Shown here one piece after another: positions 17,003-24,500 of a DNA stretch of 50,575 nucleotides. Location of the stretch: contig JAHBSW010000015.1 of assembly GCA_019638935.1 (NCBI GenBank), positions 1 through 50,575 on the forward strand, given 5' to 3'. The position numbers and the translations under genes are program-made. Every line of letters starts with the position of its first letter. Position 1 is the first letter of the stretch. Under the pieces are notes generated by a model that made no database searches, was not told the origin of the DNA, and saw only the letters and a program-made list of their open reading frames with translations. The stretch comes from Cryobacterium sp. Lineage in GTDB: Bacteria; Actinomycetota; Actinomycetes; Actinomycetales; Microbacteriaceae.

Positions 17003-17479
17003 TCAGCTGGTAACGCTTCCTCCAACAGGCACGCTCAGCGGCCGCGCATTCACGACATCTTTCATGATGAGGGTTGTGCTCAGTCGCAAGACGCCGGGCA
17101 GCGACGCAAGGGTGGTGTCGTAGAGCCTCTGGAATGCCGCGAGGTCTTGGGTGGCGACCCGCACGAGGTAGTCGGGGTCACCGAACAGTCGGTGCGCATC
17201 CGTCACCTCCGGCACCGCCGTCAGGGCGTCCTCGAACAGGGTTAGGGTCTGCGTACCGCCCTCGCGCATCGTCACGAAGACGAGCGTCTGGAACCCAAGA
17301 CCCACGGCAGCCGGGTTGAGCTGGGCACGGTATGCGGCTATCACTCCCGACCGCTCCAGTTCGCGCAGCCTCCGATGGCACGCCGAGACGCTCACGCGCA
17401 CCTGGTCGGCGAGCGCGGTGACGGTGGTTCGCGCGTCCGACTGGAGTATCGACAGAATCTTCCGATCAATCGCATCCAT
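17003..17479 (-). CDS. Lrp/AsnC-family transcriptional regulator
   Basis: This 158-residue regulator starts at MDAIDRKILSILQSDARTTV. The helix-turn-helix is near residues 17-45 (TALADQVRVSVSACHRRLRELERSGVI), followed by the RAM/AsnC ligand domain (GFQTLVFVTMREGG, VTDAHRLFGDPDYLVRV). Divergent from lysE, it probably senses an amino acid and controls the exporter. A pair of perfect 11-base direct repeats lies between the two genes. Confidence 0.92.
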   Translation of the reverse strand: MDAIDRKILSILQSDARTTVTALADQVRVSVSACHRRLRELERSGVIAAYRAQLNPAAVGLGFQTLVFVTMREGGTQTLTLFEDALTAVPEVTDAHRLFGDPDYLVRVATQDLAAFQRLYDTTLASLPGVLRLSTTLIMKDVVNARPLSVPVGGSVTS

Positions 17480-17527
17480 GCGGATGATTCTCCCACAAAT
17501 CAGCGAGATTAGAAGAATTTCGATAGC

Positions 17528-17560
17528 ACTTTGCATCACATCTGACGTAACTTTGCATCA
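17528..17560. promoter_or_regulatory. Direct repeat ACTTTGCATCA x2, candidate Lrp-type site
   Basis: ACTTTGCATCA occurs at 17528-17538 and 17550-17560, exactly 22 bases apart, i.e. two helical turns on the same face. It lies in the A+T-rich divergent region between the regulator and lysE. Confidence 0.6.
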
Positions 17561-17588
17561 AAACGAGCCGTAGCGAAGGGAGTGCCCC

Positions 17589-18209
17589 GTGGGGCTCGAG
17601 CAAGTCGCGGCGTTCTGGGCCATCTCCATCCTGTTCGTCATCACGCCGGGAGCCGACTGGGCCTATGCGATCACGGCGGGCCTCCGCTTCCACTCCACCG
17701 TGCCGGCCGTACTCGGAATGCTCGCAGGTCACCTCCTCGCAACCCTCGTGGTGGCCACCGGGCTCGGCGTTGTGGTAGCGAGCGTGCCCGGGGCGCTCCC
17801 CGTGCTGACCATCGTCGGCTCGCTCTACCTCATCTGGCTTGGTATCGGAATGCTACGCAGCAAGGGTTCAGTGCACGCGACGGAGGTGCGGACATCCGGT
17901 TCGACGCTTGGCCAGTTCGCGCGAGGCCTCGGTGTGAGCGGGCTGAATCCCAAGGTGTTCCTGCTCTTCCTCGCGCTGCTCCCGCAGTTCACAGATGCCA
18001 CGGGATCGTGGCCCCTCGGCGCACAGATGATGGCGCTCGGCCTGGTTCACGTCGCGAGCTGCGCGCTCGTGTACCTCGTCGTCGGATTCGCCGCGCGGCG
18101 GATGCTCGCCGCCAGCCCGACGGCCGCACGCGTCGTGACGCGCATCTCCGGGATCGCCATGATGATGATCGGGGCGCTGTTGATCGTTGAGAGGATTGCG
18201 GCGAGGTGA
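17589..18209 (+). CDS. LysE/RhtB-family amino acid exporter
   Basis: This is a 206-residue inner membrane protein with about six hydrophobic segments. The family N-terminus is [24 protein letters not shown] with the conserved TPGAD, followed by [17 protein letters not shown] and [22 protein letters not shown] containing the conserved NPK. The start is a GTG preceded by GAAGGGAG. It exports amino acids or related small molecules; the exact substrate is not readable. The neighbouring Lrp regulator fits substrate-induced export. Confidence 0.9.
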   Translation: MGLEQVAAFWAISILFVITPGADWAYAITAGLRFHSTVPAVLGMLAGHLLATLVVATGLGVVVASVPGALPVLTIVGSLYLIWLGIGMLRSKGSVHATEVRTSGSTLGQFARGLGVSGLNPKVFLLFLALLPQFTDATGSWPLGAQMMALGLVHVASCALVYLVVGFAARRMLAASPTAARVVTRISGIAMMMIGALLIVERIAAR

Positions 18210-18249
18210 GACGCACGGTGAAGCACGACCGACAGGGAAGAAGCGAGCA

Positions 18250-18954
18250 ATGACAATCGACAACCAACGTGAGACCTACGCCGAGCTCACTACGCCGCAC
18301 GTGGCAGACGCGTGCATGCGACTCGGCATTCCCGTGCGCTGCGCACCCGCGGGCGTGCGGCCCGTATCGAGCGGGGTGCATATCGTGGGTCGTGTTCTTC
18401 CCGCACGCCATGTCGGCAGCGTCGACGTCTTTCTCGAGGCGTTCGGGGATGCAGGCCCCGGTGATGTTCTCGTCATCGACAACGGTGGGCGCCTCGATGA
18501 GGCGTGCGTCGGTGACCTTGTCACGCTCGAAGCGTCACGGGCTGGGCTCGCCGGAATCGTCATCTGGGGCCTCCACCGCGACACTCCTGAGCTGCGCGAG
18601 CTCGGCCTGCCCGTGTTCAGCATGGGCGCCTTCCCCACCGGACCGCAGCGCGTGGGCCCACAGCCCGACGATGCCCTTGAGAGCGCGTGGTGCGGCGACG
18701 TCATGGTCACAGCAGCAGACCTCGTGCTCGCCGACGACGACGGCGTGATCTTCGTGCCGCTCGACCGCGCGGCGGAGATCGCGAACGTGGCGGTCGGCAT
18801 CCGTGATACCGAGCGTCGACAGGCAGCGCTGATGCACTCCGGCACGAGCCTTCGCGAGCAGACTCGGTTCGCGGACTATCTCGCGGCGCGCACCAAGCAG
18901 CCCGTAACGTTCCGTGAGCACCTGCGCTCGCTCGGCGGTGCGATCGAGGAGTGA
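18250..18954 (+). CDS. RraA-like protein / 4-hydroxy-4-methyl-2-oxoglutarate aldolase family
   Basis: This 234-residue protein is of the RraA fold. The N-terminal [14 protein letters not shown], the [25 protein letters not shown] block and the [14 protein letters not shown] loop (Arg-Asp pair that holds the divalent metal in HMG/CHA aldolases) are present. The length is near that of the aldolases, longer than E. coli RraA (161), so an aldolase or decarboxylase acting on an oxo-acid is more likely than RNase E inhibition. It lies 40 bases downstream of lysE. The ATG at 18250 is chosen for its match to family length; the substrate is uncertain. Confidence 0.8.
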   Translation: MTIDNQRETYAELTTPHVADACMRLGIPVRCAPAGVRPVSSGVHIVGRVLPARHVGSVDVFLEAFGDAGPGDVLVIDNGGRLDEACVGDLVTLEASRAGLAGIVIWGLHRDTPELRELGLPVFSMGAFPTGPQRVGPQPDDALESAWCGDVMVTAADLVLADDDGVIFVPLDRAAEIANVAVGIRDTERRQAALMHSGTSLREQTRFADYLAARTKQPVTFREHLRSLGGAIEE

Positions 18955-18973
18955 GCAGCGGATACGTCGGTCG

Positions 18974-19324
18974 TCAGACGGTGGCGAGCAGCCCCGCCAC
19001 CGAGTCGAGCGAGCCGGGAACAAGGCGGTAGTACGCCCAGGTGCCGCGCTTGGAGCGGGTCAGGTAGCCGGCATCCGTCAGCACCTTGAGGTGGTGCGAG
19101 ACGGTCGGCTGGCTCAGCCCGAGCGGTTCGGTGAGGTCGCACACACACGCCTCGGCATCAGCATGGGCGGCGATCATCGAGATGATGCGCAGGCGGGCGG
19201 GGTCGGCGAGCGCCTTCATCGACGCGGCGAGGCTCTCGGCGTTCGGCGTCGACAGCGGCTCGCGGGTGATCGGTGAGCAGCACGACTGCAGGTCGCGGAT
19301 CGGGAGCAGCTCGGCGATGGTCAT
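18974..19324 (-). CDS. arsR: ArsR arsenite-responsive repressor
   Basis: This 116-residue winged-helix repressor has the classical As(III) site in the first DNA-proximal helix, ACVCDLTEPLGLSQPTVSHHLKVL, where the CVCDL cysteines bind arsenite. An extra CC pair occurs near the N-terminus (LQSCCSPI), which may add a metal ligand. The recognition helix SQPTVSHHLKVLTDAG and wing RGTWAYYRL are normal. ATG 19324 gives a standard N-terminus; ATG 19342 would add MCENGF with another Cys. It is divergent from the Cys-rich peptide and arsC, with a shared operator region. Confidence 0.92.
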   Translation of the reverse strand: MTIAELLPIRDLQSCCSPITREPLSTPNAESLAASMKALADPARLRIISMIAAHADAEACVCDLTEPLGLSQPTVSHHLKVLTDAGYLTRSKRGTWAYYRLVPGSLDSVAGLLATV

Positions 19325-19345
19325 GAACCCATTCTCACACATCTA

Positions 19346-19387
19346 TTGACAGTCATCGATGTATGAGCGGATACTTCTTACATCGAT
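19346..19387 (+). promoter_or_regulatory. Promoter and ArsR-type operator for the peptide-arsC transcript
   Basis: A -35 TTGACA (19346-19351) and a -10-like GATACT (19370-19375) are 18 bases apart. The inverted repeat ATCGATGTA (19355-19363) / TACATCGAT (19379-19387) spans the spacer and start region, and a further CATCGAT is at 19391-19397. A repressor bound here would block both divergent genes. Confidence 0.6.
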
Positions 19388-19412
19388 AACCATCGATAGA
19401 AGGAGGTGCATG

Positions 19413-19481
19413 ATGAACGAGGACTGCTGCGAACTGCTGAACTGTCCACCCGACATCTGCAGCCCCGGCTGCTGCTGCTGA
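19413..19481 (+). CDS. 22-residue seven-cysteine peptide between arsR and arsC
   Basis: This short ORF, too small for most gene finders, has the best Shine-Dalgarno in the region: AAGGAGGT at 19400-19407, six bases before ATG 19413 (ATG 19410 is also possible). It encodes 22 residues with cysteines at 5, 6, 11, 16, 20, 21 and 22, containing NEDCCELLNC and ending PGCCC. It has acidic residues and prolines but no signal peptide. It lies under the arsenic-type promoter and 45 bases before arsC, in the same frame. It could be a thiol peptide binding As(III) or metal, a leader peptide sensing Cys-tRNA, or both. I know no described family. Confidence 0.65.
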   Translation: MNEDCCELLNCPPDICSPGCCC

Positions 19482-19526
19482 CACTGCAGCATCCACGGCC
19501 CCGCCACCATCGATCGAGAGGAAAGC

Positions 19527-19928
19527 ATGACCACGCCGACCGTGCTGTTCGTCTGCGTTCACAACGCCGGCCGCTCGCAGATGGCGGCGGGGTACCTCCG
19601 TGAGCTCGCCGGCGAGCGCGTGACGGTGCTCTCTGCGGGCAGTGAGCCCGCCGACAGCATCAACCCGGTCGCCGTCGCCGCCATGGCCGAGGAAGGCATC
19701 GACATTACCGGGCGTCAGCCTGCAGTGCTGACGACGGATGCGGTGCGCGAGTCCGACGTCGTCATCACCATGGGCTGCGGTGACGCGTGCCCCATCGTCC
19801 CCGGCAAGCGCTACGAGGACTGGGAACTCCCCGATCCCGCCGGGCTCGACCTCGACGCCGTGCGGCCCATCCGCGACGAGATCAAGGCGCTGGTGGAAAG
19901 GCTGGTCGCCGAACTGACGAACAAATGA
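19527..19928 (+). CDS. arsC: Arsenate reductase, low-molecular-weight phosphatase type
   Basis: This 133-residue enzyme reduces arsenate to arsenite. The P-loop CVHNAGR has nucleophile C10 and R16 (CX5R). Two further cysteines, C84 and C88 in MGCGDACP, form the redox relay, and D103 in LPDPAG is the general acid. Fewer than the spacing of the thioredoxin-coupled enzymes separates the second pair (CxxxC), so the electron donor, thioredoxin or mycothiol/mycoredoxin, is not certain. GAGGAAAGC precedes the ATG. No arsenite exporter gene is next to it in the window. Confidence 0.92.
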   Translation: MTTPTVLFVCVHNAGRSQMAAGYLRELAGERVTVLSAGSEPADSINPVAVAAMAEEGIDITGRQPAVLTTDAVRESDVVITMGCGDACPIVPGKRYEDWELPDPAGLDLDAVRPIRDEIKALVERLVAELTNK

Positions 19929-19991
19929 CCTCGAGAGCTCGACCCCTTGGCGCTCAACATCTCAACATCGCACGAGGCCGGTCTCTTCCGA

Positions 19992-20240
19992 CTAGCCCTC
20001 GGTGTCAAGTAGATCGAGCAGCTGAGATCGCGCTTTCATGGCATGGATCACGAGCTCGTTGCCGCTGTCGAACACGAGCACGACGGTTTCCAGCAAGCGC
20101 CCCTGCGTATCGAATCCGAGCCGCAGTTGCCGAGCCGGGCTGTCGTCATCCAACTCGTCGATCCAGAGCGACCAGGCGGCTGCTTGGATCGCGTCCTCCG
20201 GAAGGACTCCGTGCTTGAGCGCAGCGTCGTGAACCTTCAC
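19992..20240 (-). CDS. Putative toxin of an RHH-antitoxin pair
   Basis: This 82-residue protein starts MKVHDAALKHGVLPEDAIQAA and has central beta strands (RQLRLGFDTQGRLLETVVLVF) and a C-terminal ELVIHAMKARSQLLDLL. The pattern, with a conserved H near the start, RxLRLGxD and an HAMKAR end, resembles small RelE/BrnT-like toxins that cut RNA. Its ATG overlaps the stop of the upstream RHH gene (ATGA, 20237-20240), the usual antitoxin-first order. Activity is inferred from form and context only. Confidence 0.75.
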   Translation of the reverse strand: MKVHDAALKHGVLPEDAIQAAAWSLWIDELDDDSPARQLRLGFDTQGRLLETVVLVFDSGNELVIHAMKARSQLLDLLDTEG

Positions 20241-20500
20241 GCGGCCAGCGCCGCAAGCGCTTCGCGGATCACCTCGGAGCGAGTCTTCCCCTCGCGTTCG
20301 GCGAGCGCATCAAGCTCTGCTATCTCGTCGAGGGTGAGACGCAGCGCAACGACCTGAGACGGTTCAGCCCCGCGACCCGGACGCCCCCGGCCTCGCTTCT
20401 TCAGGGCATCAACGTCGTACCCGACGTAAGCCTCGGCCGCCCAAGCGGCGATCTGCTCATCAGTGACCGGCTTCCCATTAATCGTCTCGTCCGACGTCAT
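20237..20500 (-). CDS. CopG-like ribbon-helix-helix antitoxin
   Basis: This 87-residue protein has an N-terminal segment (TINGKPVTDEQIAAWAAEAYVGYDVDALKKR), a basic linker RGRGRPGRG that may contact DNA, and a C-terminal RHH domain (VVALRLTLDEIAELDALAEREGKTRSEVIREALAAL). It overlaps the putative toxin gene. The upstream 69 bases are A+T-richer and probably hold the self-regulated promoter. Confidence 0.82.
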   Translation of the reverse strand: MTSDETINGKPVTDEQIAAWAAEAYVGYDVDALKKRGRGRPGRGAEPSQVVALRLTLDEIAELDALAEREGKTRSEVIREALAALAA

Positions 20501-20569
20501 GAAAATAATGTATGACGAAAATAGCGCATGATCAAGGATTAGGTCGACAAACAGATCAAGGTAGTGGTG

Positions 20570-21460
20570 TCACAGGCGAGAGACTCGCAGGTCACGCCAG
20601 CCGAAGCGGCCCTCCTCGGGCAGGGCGCGGCGGATCTCGTCATCGGTGAAGCGAGTGCGCGGAACAAGATCGTCCGGCAGCGGGTCGAGACCGGCCGGCG
20701 CCTCGAAGACACCCTCGGCGAGCATCCGCACCTGCGCCTTGGCGAGCAGGGGAACGCGCATCGTCCACTCGAAGAGCTGCGCGAACACGCGGTGCAGCCA
20801 CACCGGCAGGCGAAACACGAGCACTCTCCGGCCCACGACGCGCGCCACCCGCCGCACGGCCTCGGCGAGCGCGAGCTGCTCGGCACCGAGAACGGCGATC
20901 GTCTCGCGCGACAGACGGCCACGCACGGCAGCCTCCACGACATCCGCGAAGTCACTCACCGGGATCGGGCGGATCGGCTTCGGCCGCAGCCCCACCGTCG
21001 GGAACAGCGGAATCGTGCGCACCGTGCGACTCAGATGATCGACCAGATGATCGCCGCGGCCGTAGATCATGCCGGGCTTGAGCACGGTGAAGTCGAGTCC
21101 CGAGGAGCGCACGAGCTCCTCCGCCGCGAACTTCGACTCGTGATAGCCGGAGCCGCAGTGCCCTCGCGCATTCACGAAGCTCACCATGACGACCTTGCCG
21201 ACGGATGCCGAGCGAGCCGCCTCGATGACGGCGGCAGTGCCCTCCACGTGAACGCGCTGGAACGTCTGCTCGCCGATCTCCCGGTTGATGCCCGCACAGT
21301 GCACCACGACATCGCAGCCGGCGAACGCGCCTGCGAGACCGTCGACATCGTCGGTCGAGATTCCCATGCGACGTGACACGACGACGGCCTCGGCCGGGTC
21401 GAAACGCTCGGCGATGTGGGTGCCGACGAATCCGGTGCCGCCCGTGATTGCTACCCTCAT
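20570..21460 (-). CDS. NAD(P)-dependent epimerase / atypical SDR
   Basis: This 296-residue protein has the N-terminal dinucleotide motif GGTGFVG (MRVAITGGTGFVGTHIAERF), VVVHCAGINRE, and a Ser/Tyr/Lys-type active region in GSGYHESKFAAEELV followed by FTVLKPGMIYGRGD. It is of the extended/atypical SDR type related to NDUFA9-like and sugar epimerase proteins. The ATG at 21460 has GGAAGGGGG upstream. The C-terminal hydrophobic part (RVLVFRLPVWLHRVFAQLFEWTM) suggests membrane contact. The substrate is not known. It is divergent from the giant membrane protein gene, 60 bases apart. Confidence 0.86.
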   Translation of the reverse strand: MRVAITGGTGFVGTHIAERFDPAEAVVVSRRMGISTDDVDGLAGAFAGCDVVVHCAGINREIGEQTFQRVHVEGTAAVIEAARSASVGKVVMVSFVNARGHCGSGYHESKFAAEELVRSSGLDFTVLKPGMIYGRGDHLVDHLSRTVRTIPLFPTVGLRPKPIRPIPVSDFADVVEAAVRGRLSRETIAVLGAEQLALAEAVRRVARVVGRRVLVFRLPVWLHRVFAQLFEWTMRVPLLAKAQVRMLAEGVFEAPAGLDPLPDDLVPRTRFTDDEIRRALPEEGRFGWRDLRVSRL

Positions 21461-21520
21461 CGTCGCCCCCTTCCACCTAGTGTAGGAGCGGACGATGACA
21501 GGCAAGGAGCTTCTTCGAGC

Positions 21521-24500
21521 ATGGCCGATGAACCGATCGACTTCATGAACTTTGCGGGACGCCTCGTCTTCCCCAAGTCCCCCACCGACCTCACCGACAC
21601 CGGCAAGTGCCCGGCCTGCTTCTACATCCTCCGCGGCGCGACCATCTGCCCCTCGTGCCGACTCGATCTCAACCACCCCGCCGCCGCCGAACTGCACGAC
21701 ACCTCGGTGCGTGCTGCCGACACCATCCTCGAGCGCGCCCGGATCATCGGCAGGATGCGGTACGAGACCGATCGGCTCCTCGCCGAGCGAGCGGCGGGGC
21801 CAATGGTCGCCCCGACAACCGCTGCGGCAGCGACACCCCCCGCAACGACCATCCCGGCACCCGCACCGGTCGAACCTGCAGCGCCCGAGGGGAAAGTCTC
21901 GATACGCGAGTCCGCTGACGCGGGCTCGCTACTCGACCAGCAAACAGCGGCTGAGGCGAACTCCCTACTCGACCAGCAGACAGGGGCTGGCGCGAGCCCG
22001 CTACTCGACCAGCAGAGAGCGGCGGCATCCGTCGATCGCCCCAAGCGCTCCTCGGTGCAGGTGTCGCTGCTCGTCATCGGTGTCTCGCTGCTGTCGATCG
22101 CGGCGATCTTCTTTCTCATCTACGCCTTCATCGTGTTCGGGCTCGTCTGGCGCAGCGTCATCGTCGGGGCCATCACCGTGGCTGCTTTCGTCGCCGCGTC
22201 GATGCTGCGAGGCCGCAACCTCAGTGCCACCGCCGAGGGCATCGCGGTGTTCGCCGTCGTGCTCGTCTACCTCGACGCCTGGGCGCTCAAAGCGAACGAC
22301 ATGTTCGGGCTCGGCAGCGTCGACAACCTGCTCTACTGGGGTGCCGTGCTCGTGCTGTCATCGGTCGGGTTCGCATTCTGGCACCGCCGATCGCTGCTGC
22401 GCGCGCCCAATGTCGCGGCGTTCGCGGCACTCGCTCCCGGAATGGGGCTCCTCGCCGCCGGCCTCTACACCGGCGACAGCGGCGTGCGCCAGGCCTTCAT
22501 CGGCTTCGCCGCCGCGGGTGTGGCCGGAGTCGCCCACGTCGCCACCCGCCACCGTCGCTTCGAGAGAACCGTTGTGCTCACGATGTCGCTCGGTGCCGTC
22601 ATCGTCGCCGCGGGGATCTCCCTGGGGCTGACCGCGGGTGCCGCAGAAAGCGTCAACGCCGGTCCCGCGATCGTCGCCGCCGTCGCGCTCCTGGTCTTCG
22701 GAAGCCTCCTCAGATCGAAGGCGTCATCGACCTTCGCCATCCTCTTCGGCATCGTCACCGGCATCAGCACGGCGTCCGCCGTGTCGCTCGGCGGTCTGCT
22801 CATCACGGCGACAGCGTGGGTCATGCTCGTACCGCTCGTGAGCGCCGTGGTCGTCACCCTCGTCTGGGAGTTCCTCTGGCGTCGCTCGCCCGAGGGGCCT
22901 GCGCGGCGCGCGCTCGCCGCCACCACGATCGGGGCCGCGGTGGTTGCAGGGATCAGTGCCATCACCCCGGTCGGCGTCGTCGGCTTCGGCACGATCTACG
23001 TCGCGCGGCACGGGTTGACGCCGAGCTGGCCCGCGGAGCTCTCCGACATCGTGCTCGACCGTGCCGGAGACGTCATTCCCTGGGCCATACTCGCCATCGT
23101 CGCGGTGGCGGCACTCGAGCTCGTCTCCGCACGCCTCAACAAGAACCTCGCCGTGGCACTTCCCGTGGCAGGCTGGATCCTCGCTCTCGCCTCCGTTGGC
23201 GCCGTGCCGCTGCTGAGCCGTCTCGACCTCGTCGTCGCCGCGTGGCTCGTGCTCGCCGCGCTCAGCCTCGTCGCGCTGCGCATGCTGCGCGATCGCACGA
23301 CTTTCCGTGGCCGATACCGCGCGGTGCTGATGGCTCTGGCCGCGGCATCCGCGATTCTCGGCTACACGCTGAGCTGGGCGCACCGCGACCTCTGGTGGAT
23401 CGCCACCCTCGCGATCATCGCCATGCTGCTGTTCAGCAGGATGCTCGCCAAGACAACCGGAGCACGCGCCGCCTTCGCGGGCGCGGCCGCGGCCCTCGCG
23501 CTGCTCTCGGCGGGGAGCGTCGCCAATCGGCTCACCCTCGACGTGAACCCCGGGCTGCAGGTGGGAATCGTCAACTATGTGACACTCACGTGCGTCGTCG
23601 CGGCGGTGCTGGTGCTGCTCTCGGCGCTTCCCGCAGACAGGATCGCCTCGGCGCTCGACCGTCGCGTCGTGTTCTGGGTCGGTTTTGCCGGAGCGATCGT
23701 CGCGTTCGGTGCGCGCGCGATCGTGACCGGCGGAGCGCCCGCTGACGCACTCGCACGTTTTCTGCTCCCCGAGTGGATCACGAGCCTCGCACTCGCGCTC
23801 GCACTGCTCGGCGGCCTTGCGGCATGGGTCTTCGTTCCCGCCAACAAGCCGTCGCGTGTCGAGCGCATCGCGGCGTCGATCGCAGCCACGCCCGCCCTCT
23901 ACCTTCTCGTCACGGCGTTCACGCGCGTGCTCGGCCTGCCCGCGTTCCTCGACGCCATCGCTCCCGTCAGCGCAGCCCTGCTCGGAGCCGCCGCGTCGCT
24001 CACGCTCACCGTGACACGTCCCTCGAGTGTTCCGCGCTGGGCTCGCGAGGTCGGCGTCGCCGCCGTCGCCGTGCCCGCCGTGGTCGGAGCCCTCCGCACC
24101 GATACAGGACTCGCCTGGCTCGCCCTCGTGCTCGCCGGCGTCACCGCACTGCTGCTCGCCATCGACAAGCAGGGTCTCTTCACGTCGACCTCACCGCGAC
24201 GCCACTACGGGTGGCTCGCCCTGGCCCTCGGCACCGCCGGCCTGTGGTGGCGACTGCGCGGCGACCAGGTCACCGCGCTCGAGCCGTATGTGCTCCCCCT
24301 GGCCGCAGCGCTCATCGTCATCGCCCTGCTCATCGCCCGTGCCGCGGGCTCGCAGCCCTCTCCCGCTGCACCCGCTGTCGCCCTCGCCGGGGCGCTCGTC
24401 GCGCTCGTTCCGCTCGGCATCAACGGGGCGACCGGCGCGCTGGAGCGACCCGTGATCGTGGCCGCGGCATCCGCGGTGCTCCTGCTTCTGGGCAGCTTCG

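Noticed and set aside
19413-19928. A selenoprotein fusion of the Cys-rich peptide with ArsC by reading TGA (19479) as selenocysteine.
   Set aside because: The hairpin does not have the bSECIS position, arsC has its own Shine-Dalgarno and ATG, and selenocysteine machinery is not expected in this family. Two separate products are more likely.
21896-22015. A CRISPR-like array of CTACTCGACCAGCAG repeats.
   Set aside because: The repeats are only 15 bases, lie in frame inside a coding gene, and belong to a dispersed palindromic family; no cas gene is present.
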